Source: Lentisphaerota bacterium | GTDB lineage: Bacteria > Verrucomicrobiota > Kiritimatiellia > RFP12 > JAAYLN01 | Assembly (NCBI GenBank): GCA_012514915.1 | Contig: JAAYZJ010000202.1 | Coordinates: forward strand, 1 to 9,334 | Direction of reading: 5' to 3' | DNA length: 9,334 bases | Shown here: one piece after another, positions 1 through 6,477 of the stretch | Layout: each line of letters starts with the position of its first letter | How positions within the stretch are numbered: the stretch's first letter is position 1 | Made by a program: the position numbers and the translations under genes | The notes under the pieces: generated by a model | Databases searched by the model: none | The model's input: the letters and a program-made list of their open reading frames with translations, nothing else | Told to the model about the DNA's origin: nothing

Positions 1-27
1 AGTGCGCCCGCTATCCACGCGTCGGAG

Positions 28-67
28 TTCCGCCTTCAGGCGGAAGTGAGGCAGGGGCTTTAGCCCC
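28..67. repeat. Pair of REP-like hairpin palindromes
   Basis: Two perfect palindromes lie 8 nt apart. The first has 7-bp arms (TTCCGCC at 28-34, GGCGGAA at 39-45) around the loop TTCA. The second has arms GGGGC and GCCCC (54-58, 63-67) around TTTA. Neither is followed by a T-run, so a classical intrinsic terminator is not supported. Paired short GC hairpins in an intergenic spacer resemble REP/BIME-type elements. The core CGCC-TTCA-GGCG recurs with one change at 8682-8693. They could also protect the 3' end of a transcript from a gene left of the window. Confidence 0.5.
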
Positions 68-178
68 GTCGTCAGCGAAGAACCAAGCCTTTCACGTTTT
101 GCCCACCTCTCGATGCGCCCTCATCGCCCCCCCTGTCGCTAGCCGATTACCGAAAGACCGCTTGCCGCTGAATCGAAA

Positions 179-184
179 AAGGGG
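179..184 (+). promoter_or_regulatory. Ribosome binding site deciding the start of the Gfo/Idh/MocA gene
   Basis: AAGGGG lies 4 nt before the ATG at 189. The reading frame is open back to an ATG at 99, but that upstream start has no Shine-Dalgarno-like sequence. The 30 extra residues it would add are low-complexity basic sequence unlike the family's N-terminus. A second in-frame ATG at 198 lies 13 nt from the motif and is less well placed. Confidence 0.6.
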
Positions 185-188
185 CACA

Positions 189-1472
189 ATGACAAGCATG
201 ACGTCCCGAAAACCAGACGAGCCGGTTCGCGTCGCGGTCATTGCGGCCGGCGTCCGTGGAAGCCACCTGGCGGAGCAGGTGGCCCGCGTCGCCCCGCCGG
301 GCCGGGTCGTCGCCGTGGCCGAGCCCGACGATGCGCGCCGCACGCGGTTCGCGCAAGCCCATCACCTGCCCGGCCACGCGCAATTCCGAAGCTGGGAGCC
401 GCTGTGCGACGGCGACCTGGTCTTCGACGCCGCCATCGTGGCCACGCTGGACAACCAGCATGCCGCGCCGGTGCTCGCCGGCCTGCGGCGCGGCGCGCAC
501 GTCCTGGTGGAAAAGCCGCTGGCCGACACGGTTGCCGACTGCCGGCTGATCGAACAGGCGCAGCGAAAGGCGGGTGTGGTGGTCTCCGTCTGCCACACGC
601 TCCGGTACATGGAGGCGTTCCGCCGCATCAAACAGATCGTCGCGGAGGGGCGACTGGGTCATCTCATCCATGTCGCGCACATGGAGTCCATCGACCACCT
701 GCGCTTCACGCACAACTATGTGCGCGGGCGGTGGGCCCGCGAGGCGGACAACACCTTCCTCCTCCTGCACAAGTGCTGCCACGACATCGATTTCATCGCC
801 TGGCTGGTCGATGCGCCGTGCAGGCAGGTCTCCTCCTTCGGATCCCTCGGCTTCTTCACGCCGGCCCGGGCACCGGCGGGGAGCGGCACGCGCTGTCTCG
901 GCGACTGCACGCTCCGCGACACCTGCCCCTACTCGGCCCTGCGTCTCTATGTCGATGGTGACCTGACCGGGAGGCTCCAGGATCTCGGCGCCGCAGAAAC
1001 GCGTGCCGACCGTCACGCGGCCGTCGCGCATGGGCCTTTCGGCGTCTGCGTCTGGCGGGCGGGCAACGACGTGGTCGACCATCAGGTGGTGTCCATGGAA
1101 TTCGCGAACGGAACCACGGCCACGTGCACCATGAGCGGCTACTCGGCCACGCACGGACGCCGAACGCGCCTGCAGGGCACCCGGGGCGAACTCGTGTTCG
1201 ACGAGGCGGCCGACACACTCACGATCCGCGATTTCGGCGGCAAGCCGCCGGAAACCATTTCGTTGCCGCGGCCGCTGGCCTATCATCCGGAGGACCGCGA
1301 TATCGTCGCCAACTGGCTGGCCGCCATCCATGACGCCACGACGGACGTCGCGGTCGATGCACACGAGGCCCTGCGGACGCACGCGATCGTGTTTGCCGCG
1401 GAGCAATCGCGCCGCGAGGGGCGAACGGTCGCCCTGCCGGAGGACGGCGGACGGCCACCAGACGCCCGATAG
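189..1472 (+). CDS. Gfo/Idh/MocA family NAD(P)-dependent oxidoreductase
   Basis: This is a probably cytoplasmic sugar or cyclitol dehydrogenase of about 427 residues, close to the usual 350-450 for the family. An N-terminal Rossmann fold (about residues 12-130) begins with a dinucleotide loop A-A-G-V-R-G, where the first glycine of the usual G-x-G-x-x-G is alanine. The family motif E-K-P is at residues 108-110 and the catalytic-type H-D of K-C-C-H-D is at 198-199. The C-terminal alpha/beta substrate domain contains a cysteine cluster (C236, C240, C246, then P-Y-S-A), which I recall from one subgroup of the family. The sulfatase follows 67 nt downstream on the same strand, so the two are probably co-transcribed and act on the same glycan. 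The family assignment is firm; the substrate is not deducible, though a uronate, inositol or amino-sugar derivative is plausible. Confidence 0.9.
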   Translation: MTSMTSRKPDEPVRVAVIAAGVRGSHLAEQVARVAPPGRVVAVAEPDDARRTRFAQAHHLPGHAQFRSWEPLCDGDLVFDAAIVATLDNQHAAPVLAGLRRGAHVLVEKPLADTVADCRLIEQAQRKAGVVVSVCHTLRYMEAFRRIKQIVAEGRLGHLIHVAHMESIDHLRFTHNYVRGRWAREADNTFLLLHKCCHDIDFIAWLVDAPCRQVSSFGSLGFFTPARAPAGSGTRCLGDCTLRDTCPYSALRLYVDGDLTGRLQDLGAAETRADRHAAVAHGPFGVCVWRAGNDVVDHQVVSMEFANGTTATCTMSGYSATHGRRTRLQGTRGELVFDEAADTLTIRDFGGKPPETISLPRPLAYHPEDRDIVANWLAAIHDATTDVAVDAHEALRTHAIVFAAEQSRREGRTVALPEDGGRPPDAR

Positions 1473-2659
1473 GGCAGAGGCGGGACGCGCAGGCCCAGGC
1501 GCCCCGCGCGACGCCGACGCCAAACCGCAAGGAGACGAGATGAATTTCGTGATCATCATGACGGATACGCAGAGCCGGAACATGGTGGGGGCCTACGGCG
1601 AGAAGCGGATGGACACCCCCAACCTGGATCGCCTGGCTGCAGGCGGCGTCCGGTTCGACCGGGCCTATACGACCTGCCCGCTCTGCACGCCGGCCCGCAG
1701 CGGCATTTTCAGCGGCACGCATCCCACCGTCAATGGCGCCTGGTGCAACAACGTCGCACCCAGTTCGACGGTGCCGCTGATGGGGACGATTTTTTCGCAC
1801 TACGGGTACACAACCGCGTTCGTCGGCAAATGGCACCTCGACGGCTCCGGCTATTTCGGAGACGGCGTGGCCGGCGGCGGGTTCGCCGATGCGTGGTGGT
1901 ACGACGGCAAACGATACGCGCAGGACGTCGGCCACGAGACGTTCAACCGGTACCGCACGGGAGCGGAGGTCGACGCGGCGGACGTCTGGGGACACCGCGT
2001 GGCCAACCGGGCGGTCGATTTTCTGAAATGCCGGAAGACCAAGGATCCATTTCTCCTGGTCGCTTCGTTTGACGAACCGCACGGCCCCTACCGGGCACCC
2101 GCGCCTTTTCACGAGGCCTTCGACACGTCGAGCCTGGAGCCGCCCCCCAACTTCGGCGCCCCTCTGCCGGACAAACCACGCCTGCAGCAAATCCACCGGG
2201 AACACGGGTGGCGCGACACCCCGTGGGAGGCGTTTCGCGAAAAGCTGCGCCGGCTCTATGCCTGCAACGCCGCGATCGATCGCGAGATCGGACGTGTCAT
2301 CCACGCGGTGGAAGCGTTCGCTCCCGAAGAGACGACCATCCTCTACACCAGCGATCACGGCGACATGCAGGGTGCCCATGGCCTGAGCTCGAAGGGTCCG
2401 ATGATGTATGAAGAGATCATCCATGTCCCCTTCATCGTCAAGTCGCCGGGATGCGCGACGGGCCAGGTGACCCAGGCCCTGGCGAGTCATGTGGACATCC
2501 TGCCGACGCTGCTGGACCTGGCCTCACTCCCGTCGCCCGAGTCGCTACAGGGGACGAGTCTGGCCCCGACGCTGCGGGATCCCCGGCAGCAGACGCGTCA
2601 GCACGCCCTGACGAGCTTCTCGCGCTTCGCCATCAACCACGACGACTGGGGCGAATTCT

Positions 2660-2689
2660 ATCCGATCCGGTGCATCAAATGGATCGGAT
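2660..2689. repeat. 9-bp perfect inverted repeat at the sulfatase break point
   Basis: ATCCGATCC (2660-2668) and GGATCGGAT (2681-2689) are perfect inverted copies around a 12-nt loop. The loop and right arm contain the point where sulfatase homology jumps frame. A second overlapping inverted repeat, ATGGATCG (2679-2686) and CGATCCAT (2693-2700), shares the right arm. Such hairpins can promote replication slippage or confuse sequencing, so they may explain the lesion. Confidence 0.6.
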
Positions 2690-2833
2690 TCGCGATCCAT
2701 TCCGCTCCTATCGCTGGGGTGATCGCGACTGGCGCTCGGTGCGCCAGCCGTTCTACCAGGGCGGCAAGCGGCGCCATGCGCCACGCGGGTTTCCGTTTCA
2801 GCCCGTCGGCATCGAAGCCGATGGCACATCGAC

Positions 2834-2849
2834 GGGCGGGGCGCCGCCC
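2834..2849. other. GC-rich hairpin near the end of the sulfatase tail
   Basis: GGGCGG (2834-2839) pairs with CCGCCC (2844-2849) around GGCG. It lies inside the last codons of the frameshifted sulfatase tail, in the convergent zone with the minus-strand gene ending at 2895. There is no T-run on either strand, so a Rho-independent terminator is not claimed. It may only reflect high GC content. Confidence 0.3.
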
Positions 2850-2894
2850 GCAGGCGGGGCCTGACGCCGGCTGGTACGCCGCGCGCCGTTCGCG

Positions 2895-4388
2895 CTACCC
2901 AGCCTCCTCCTCGCCCCAGACAATCGCCTCGAAGACGGTGAATGCCGCCCCTTCCCTCCAGTCAGCCGGGCTCAGGCCGGCTTTTCGCGCGAGATGGGTC
3001 AGGGTCTCCTCGAGGGTCCAACCCTGCTCGGGAGCCACCTGCGGCAGGAAGACGGCCGAGCATCCGTTCTTGGCAAGCGTCATGCCATGCCGCCCCAGCT
3101 CGATCTCGCGCCACGAATCGACGGGGCGCGGCGGCGTCAGGACCGACACCTCAATCGAGACGCGGTCCCATTCCGCGGAACGAAGCTCGGGGAAGCGCGG
3201 ATCGCCAAACGCGGCATGCACCGCCATCTCGGTGACCGCCTGGTACAACGGGCGACGGGCGGTCATTTCGCCGATGCAGCCGCGCAACTCGCCCGTGGCC
3301 TTCATTTTGAGCGTCACAAAGCACCCGGCCGGCCGCTGGACGGCCTCCGAAGCTTCCGCCGCGAAGGCGTCGGCGGGACAGGGTCGCCGCCTGTCGAGCG
3401 TCTGCCGGATGGCGCGGCGCGCGAACTGGAGCAGCAACCGCTTGTCGGCATCGCTCAGCCAGTCGGCCCCGGTCTCGGGTGACGCGGCGGCGGCTTCTCG
3501 TGGCCACGCGGCGCGGCCGGCCATGCAGAGGTAGCAGACGAAGCGCGAATCGTCGCGCGTCTCCTCGGACGACGTCGCGTAGTGCAGGCAGGTCAACCCT
3601 GCTCCACGCGGCAGGATCTCGAGCATCAGCGACAACGGATGACGCCCGCAGATCGTGGCGCCCGTGCGGTCGAGGTAGGCGTTGAACGCCATGGACGACT
3701 GGTCCTGCAGACAGGTGTAGGCGCCGCGGTCGAGTTCCTCGACCCGGCGGAAGACATCGTCGCTGAAAGGGGCAAAACCGAAATCGACCCCGTAATGCGT
3801 GAAATCGGTACTGATGACTAGCAACGTCTCGTTATCCATTAGGGAACGGAGCGCCCGGGCCGCCCGCTGGCGCGCCTCGGCATCCATCTCGCCCACGATC
3901 AGGGGGGCAATCCGGAAATCGTCCAGCGCCGTCTGCAGCAGCGGATACTGAATCTGCGCGCTGTGCTCGGCGGCATGCACGGCGTCGTCATGGTCGAGGG
4001 CGCACCCCTGCGCCACGGCGGCGATGAAGGGATGATCGACCGGGATGACGCCCAGCGGCGTCGACACGGCGGCCGCCTCCGGCGCGAGGAGGCGGTTGCG
4101 CAGTCGGACGCGGTGGCTGGGCGCCAGCAGCACGACGCGCCGGAACGGCGCCCGGAGGATGCGTGCAATGCCGTACGCGGCGGTGGCGGCCGAGTAGGCG
4201 TATCCCGCATGCGGCAGCACCAGCACGTTGGGCGGCGGTTCCCCGGCGGGCACAGGCGGCACGGCCGCCAGGCAGCCGTGGATCAGCGCGACCAAATCGT
4301 CCTTGCGCCCCGGGTACCAGGCGCCGGCCAGCGTGCTGGCCAGGATGGTGTTCGATGGATGACGTCCCGAACGGCTGCTCTTCATCAT
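2895..4388 (-). CDS. MEMO1-AMMECR1 fusion (AmmeMemoRadiSam system proteins B and A)
   Basis: This 497-residue protein joins two usually separate families. Residues about 15-295 are MEMO1-like: A-G-A-W-Y-P-G near 21-27, P-H60-A-G-Y-A-Y-S, A-P-S-H92-R, E-H-S-A-Q-I-Q-Y-P (141-149), S-T-D-F-T-H-Y-G (193-200) and C247-G-R-H-P. H60, H92 and C247 match the metal-binding His, His and Cys described for human MEMO1. Residues about 310-490 are AMMECR1-like, with L-R-G-C-I-G (368-373) followed by the conserved D-P-R-F block and V-L-T-P-P. In bacteria and archaea these families co-occur with a radical SAM protein as the AmmeMemoRadiSam system; none is in this window. Two ATGs are adjacent: GGAGG is 3 nt before the one at 4388 and 6 nt before the one at 4385, so 4385 may be the true start. 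It lies 36 nt after the DUF4838 gene, probably in the same operon. The biochemical role is not established from sequence. Confidence 0.92.
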   Translation of the reverse strand: MMKSSRSGRHPSNTILASTLAGAWYPGRKDDLVALIHGCLAAVPPVPAGEPPPNVLVLPHAGYAYSAATAAYGIARILRAPFRRVVLLAPSHRVRLRNRLLAPEAAAVSTPLGVIPVDHPFIAAVAQGCALDHDDAVHAAEHSAQIQYPLLQTALDDFRIAPLIVGEMDAEARQRAARALRSLMDNETLLVISTDFTHYGVDFGFAPFSDDVFRRVEELDRGAYTCLQDQSSMAFNAYLDRTGATICGRHPLSLMLEILPRGAGLTCLHYATSSEETRDDSRFVCYLCMAGRAAWPREAAAASPETGADWLSDADKRLLLQFARRAIRQTLDRRRPCPADAFAAEASEAVQRPAGCFVTLKMKATGELRGCIGEMTARRPLYQAVTEMAVHAAFGDPRFPELRSAEWDRVSIEVSVLTPPRPVDSWREIELGRHGMTLAKNGCSAVFLPQVAPEQGWTLEETLTHLARKAGLSPADWREGAAFTVFEAIVWGEEEAG

Positions 4389-4424
4389 GTACCTCCCCGT
4401 CCCGCGCAGGGACGCGGCTCTCCC

Positions 4425-6254
4425 TCATGTCGCGCGGTTCGCACAGGGGACCTGCGCCCACCCGCGCGCGGTCCGCTCCATCCAGTCGACCTGCAGATAG
4501 GGCGCCAACGCCTCCCGGTTGCTGGCGAGCAGATCCTGGACGGCGGCTTCCGCCGCCTGGATCGCCGGTTGATCCCCGGCGCGGCGCGCCTGCCAGGAAC
4601 GGTCCGCCCGGTCGACGTATTCGATCCAAAGGCGGAACCGGTTCGCCGCGGAAGCCTCCAGGCCGGCCACGGCCTCTCTGGCCGCGTCCAGCAAGGACCG
4701 GGGCACAGGCGGCCTGCCGGAATCATTCAGCGCCGCAGCGATGCGCGACAGCGCCTCCTGCACGGCCGTGCCCTGCGAACCGAACATGTCGGTGTAGAAC
4801 GCCGACGCCAGGGCGGCGGGATCGGCCGCCGGATCCCACAGCAGACGGCCCAGCACCTCGCTGTACCGCGCGTCGGGCCAGAGGCCGGGCAGCGGCCACG
4901 AGCAATCGTAGAAGGCTCCCATTCCCGCTTTGTGAAACAGCCGGATCTCGTGCGCGACCAGGTCGAGATCGGGATGATAGAGGTAGCGCGAGCGGTCGGT
5001 GCTGCGGGTGTGGTCGACGAAGGCGAGCTGGTAGTAGGCGAAGATGCCGAGTCCCGAGCGGCACTGCCGCCAGGACGGCAGCCATTCATCGAAAAGCCGC
5101 CCATACTCGCGGTCATCGGCGGGCGAGACGGGCTGCGGCGCGGGCCAGCCGCGTCCAAGGCGCTGCCGCTCGGGCGGGAACCCGGGCGCATCGAGCCGAT
5201 GGCGATAGGCGCGCAGGTAGGGGCAGAACAAGGTGTAGATGCGGGGATCGGGCGGCAGGTCGGCCGTGGGTGGCGTCAGCAGGTTGCAGTAGGCGAGCAT
5301 CTCGATCGGCACGGGATGCCGGGTTTGTTCGAGGATCTCCCGCGCGAGCGCGTGCAGGAGCCGGTAGGGCGTATCGCACCGGCAGGCGGGACACTCGCAC
5401 CAATTGTTCGATCCATCATGCGGCCAGAGCGAGAAGGCGCTGATGCCGGGGTTCGCGTCGATGAAGGCCGCGATCTGTCCGGCGAGAAAACGCCGCACGG
5501 CTGGATTGCCATAGCAGGGCTGGACCGGCAGACGGGAGACGCGGCCGGGGAGGTCGGGAAACGTGGTGTCCGCCCGCAACGTCCGGACGCCGTTGCGCAG
5601 GCCGAAATATTCGGGATGCGTCTGGAACAGGGTCTCGGGGAGAAAGGTCTCGACGGCGTGCGCGCCGAGCACCAGTCGGATGCCATGCGTTTGAGCCAGG
5701 CGCATCACGGCCGCCGCATCGTGGCAGGCGTTCCACTGCGTCGCGTTGAACAGCAGCAGGTTCCAGCCATTCCGCAGCATCCAGCGCATCAGGCGTTCGA
5801 GGAACGGCAGATCCCAGTGCTTGAGCCCCCCCTCGAACCCGCGCCAGGCAATGGCCGGCGTCACCAGGCCCGCCGGCAAGGGGCGCGGCGGCAGCCCCAC
5901 CCGGTTGCCGGAGTCGTCGAGATACGGCCAGCGGCAGCCGCCGGCATCCCGCAGCCAGCGGTAGAACCCGTACATGGCCCCTTCGGGGCCGCCGCCCGAG
6001 ATGACCGGCGCGTCAGGCGCCCCCTCGATCTGGTAACTCTGACGCCGCCGATCCCATTCCCAACGCTCGGCAATGGCGACGGGCGGCGCGCCAGCGGCCG
6101 CGGGCCGATCGGCATCGGCGGCGTTGCCGGGCGCCACCGAGCGGTCGATCACCGTCAGGGATGTGATGGCGCACCCTGCAGGCAAGGCGTCCAGATCGGC
6201 ACGCAGAAGCGCCGCGCGGTCGGCGGAAAGATTGGTGATCATCTTGGTCTTCAT
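4425..6254 (-). CDS. DUF4838 domain protein, probable glycoside hydrolase
   Basis: The protein is about 609 residues from the ATG at 6254; an ATG at 6242 is a possible alternative. The open frame extends to a TTG at 6296, but that TTGACG reads better as a promoter -35 box. Residues about 10-115 resemble the N-terminal domain common to alpha-glucuronidases and hexosaminidases, with I-S-G-G-G-P-E-G-A-M-Y-G-F-Y-R-W-L (85-101). The central region carries the DUF4838 hallmark P-H-D-G-S-N-N-W285-C-E-C-P-A-C291, with three closely spaced cysteines. The C-terminus is helical with no clear domain. I recall DUF4838 proteins being linked to CAZy family GH163 (endo-N-acetylglucosaminidase activity on N-glycans), but I cannot verify that. 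No signal peptide or membrane segment is visible, suggesting action on imported oligosaccharides. No Shine-Dalgarno is obvious at either ATG. The family call is good; the substrate is unknown. Confidence 0.85.
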   Translation of the reverse strand: MKTKMITNLSADRAALLRADLDALPAGCAITSLTVIDRSVAPGNAADADRPAAAGAPPVAIAERWEWDRRRQSYQIEGAPDAPVISGGGPEGAMYGFYRWLRDAGGCRWPYLDDSGNRVGLPPRPLPAGLVTPAIAWRGFEGGLKHWDLPFLERLMRWMLRNGWNLLLFNATQWNACHDAAAVMRLAQTHGIRLVLGAHAVETFLPETLFQTHPEYFGLRNGVRTLRADTTFPDLPGRVSRLPVQPCYGNPAVRRFLAGQIAAFIDANPGISAFSLWPHDGSNNWCECPACRCDTPYRLLHALAREILEQTRHPVPIEMLAYCNLLTPPTADLPPDPRIYTLFCPYLRAYRHRLDAPGFPPERQRLGRGWPAPQPVSPADDREYGRLFDEWLPSWRQCRSGLGIFAYYQLAFVDHTRSTDRSRYLYHPDLDLVAHEIRLFHKAGMGAFYDCSWPLPGLWPDARYSEVLGRLLWDPAADPAALASAFYTDMFGSQGTAVQEALSRIAAALNDSGRPPVPRSLLDAAREAVAGLEASAANRFRLWIEYVDRADRSWQARRAGDQPAIQAAEAAVQDLLASNREALAPYLQVDWMERTARGWAQVPCANRAT

Positions 6255-6266
6255 TTCAATCACGAA

Positions 6267-6276
6267 TGGTATGCCA
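6267..6276. promoter_or_regulatory. GntR/UxuR-type operator-like palindrome
   Basis: TGGTATGCCA is a near-perfect palindrome with one mismatched pair, flanked by AA on both sides. It resembles the TGGTATACCA core recognised by FadR-subfamily GntR regulators such as UxuR and ExuR, which control hexuronate use. It overlaps the candidate -10 box of the DUF4838 gene, where a repressor would act. The regulator gene is not in the window; this is pattern-based only. Confidence 0.35.
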
Positions 6277-6296
6277 AACTCCAACCGGTGCGTCAA
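6268..6296 (-). promoter_or_regulatory. Candidate promoter of the DUF4838-MEMO1/AMMECR1 operon
   Basis: Reading the minus strand, TTGACG (6296-6291) matches 5 of 6 of the -35 consensus. A 17-nt spacer leads to CATACC (6273-6268), a weak -10 box. Transcription would start near 6261, leaving only a few nucleotides before the ATG at 6254, or about 19 before the ATG at 6242. This would explain the missing Shine-Dalgarno sequence. Confidence 0.3.
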
Positions 6297-6391
6297 CTCA
6301 GATATGCGCGCGTGAGCAAGGCCGTCTGCCAGGCACCGGCATCATCGTAGCCGCGCGCAGGGAGGCCGTGGACGGCGGCTGTGTCTTCACG

Positions 6392-6404
6392 TTGGCGCTG
6401 CCAA
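6392..6404. promoter_or_regulatory. Operator-like inverted repeat upstream of the PHP gene
   Basis: TTGGC-GCT-GCCAA is a perfect 5-bp inverted repeat with a 3-nt centre, 74 nt before the PHP start codon. It sits just upstream of a TTGACG (6410-6415) that could be a -35 box, although no convincing -10 box follows. It could be a regulator site or a chance palindrome in GC-rich DNA. Confidence 0.25.
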
Positions 6405-6463
6405 TGGCCTTGACGTCGGATGCCCAAAGGTGCTTGGATAGCGCTACGCCAACACCCCTGCGC

Positions 6464-6469
6464 AAAGGA
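6464..6469 (+). promoter_or_regulatory. Ribosome binding site deciding the start of the PHP gene
   Basis: AAAGGA ends 8 nt before the ATG at 6478. An in-frame ATG at 6469 overlaps this motif and so cannot use it, which favours 6478 as the start. Confidence 0.55.
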
Positions 6470-6477
6470 TGCCGCTC

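Larger units (their letters stand above)
1540..2864 (+). pseudogene. Type I (formylglycine) sulfatase, broken by an internal deletion and frameshift
   Basis: The start ATG at 1540 has AAGGAG five nt upstream. The first 380 residues read as a sulfatase catalytic domain: metal Asp in M-T-D-T-Q (D9), formylglycine signature C-T-P-A-R with C49, K97-W-H99, D-E-P-H181, S-D272-H273-G and K285. It would hydrolyse a sulfate ester after C49 is converted to formylglycine by a maturase not seen here. After F-Y-P-I-R-C-I-K (ending at 2679) the frame loses homology. The typical family tail D-P-F-R-S-Y-R-W is found in another frame (2679-2861, stop 2862-2864). The roughly 50 residues normally between them, including the recalled D-E-L-Y-D segment, are absent in all frames. 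The original frame stays open to 3534, running antisense through the next gene, which is not credible as protein. No signal peptide is visible. The break may be real decay or an assembly or sequencing error. Confidence 0.75.

Noticed and set aside
99..188. N-terminal extension of the Gfo/Idh/MocA protein from the ATG at 99
   Set aside because: There is no ribosome binding site at 99, and the extension has no similarity to the family. The ATG at 189 has AAGGGG upstream.
147..1583. A 478-codon minus-strand frame opposite the Gfo/Idh/MocA gene
   Set aside because: It has no family motif and no ribosome binding site, and it mirrors a well-supported gene.
2865..3534. Extension of the sulfatase frame to a stop at 3534
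   Set aside because: It runs antisense through the conserved AMMECR1 domain and has no sulfatase similarity. It is open only because the frame shifted at about 2679 and GC-rich antisense frames lack stops.
4402..4417. Small hairpin CCGCG/CGCGG between the DUF4838 and MEMO1/AMMECR1 genes as a terminator
   Set aside because: The stem is only 5 bp with no T-run, and the 36-nt gap with a strong ribosome binding site argues for co-transcription.
3963..6350. A 795-codon open frame on the plus strand opposite the MEMO1/AMMECR1 and DUF4838 genes
   Set aside because: It lies antisense to two genes with clear family motifs. Its translation is Arg/Gly/Pro-rich with no recognisable domain, as expected for a GC-rich shadow frame.
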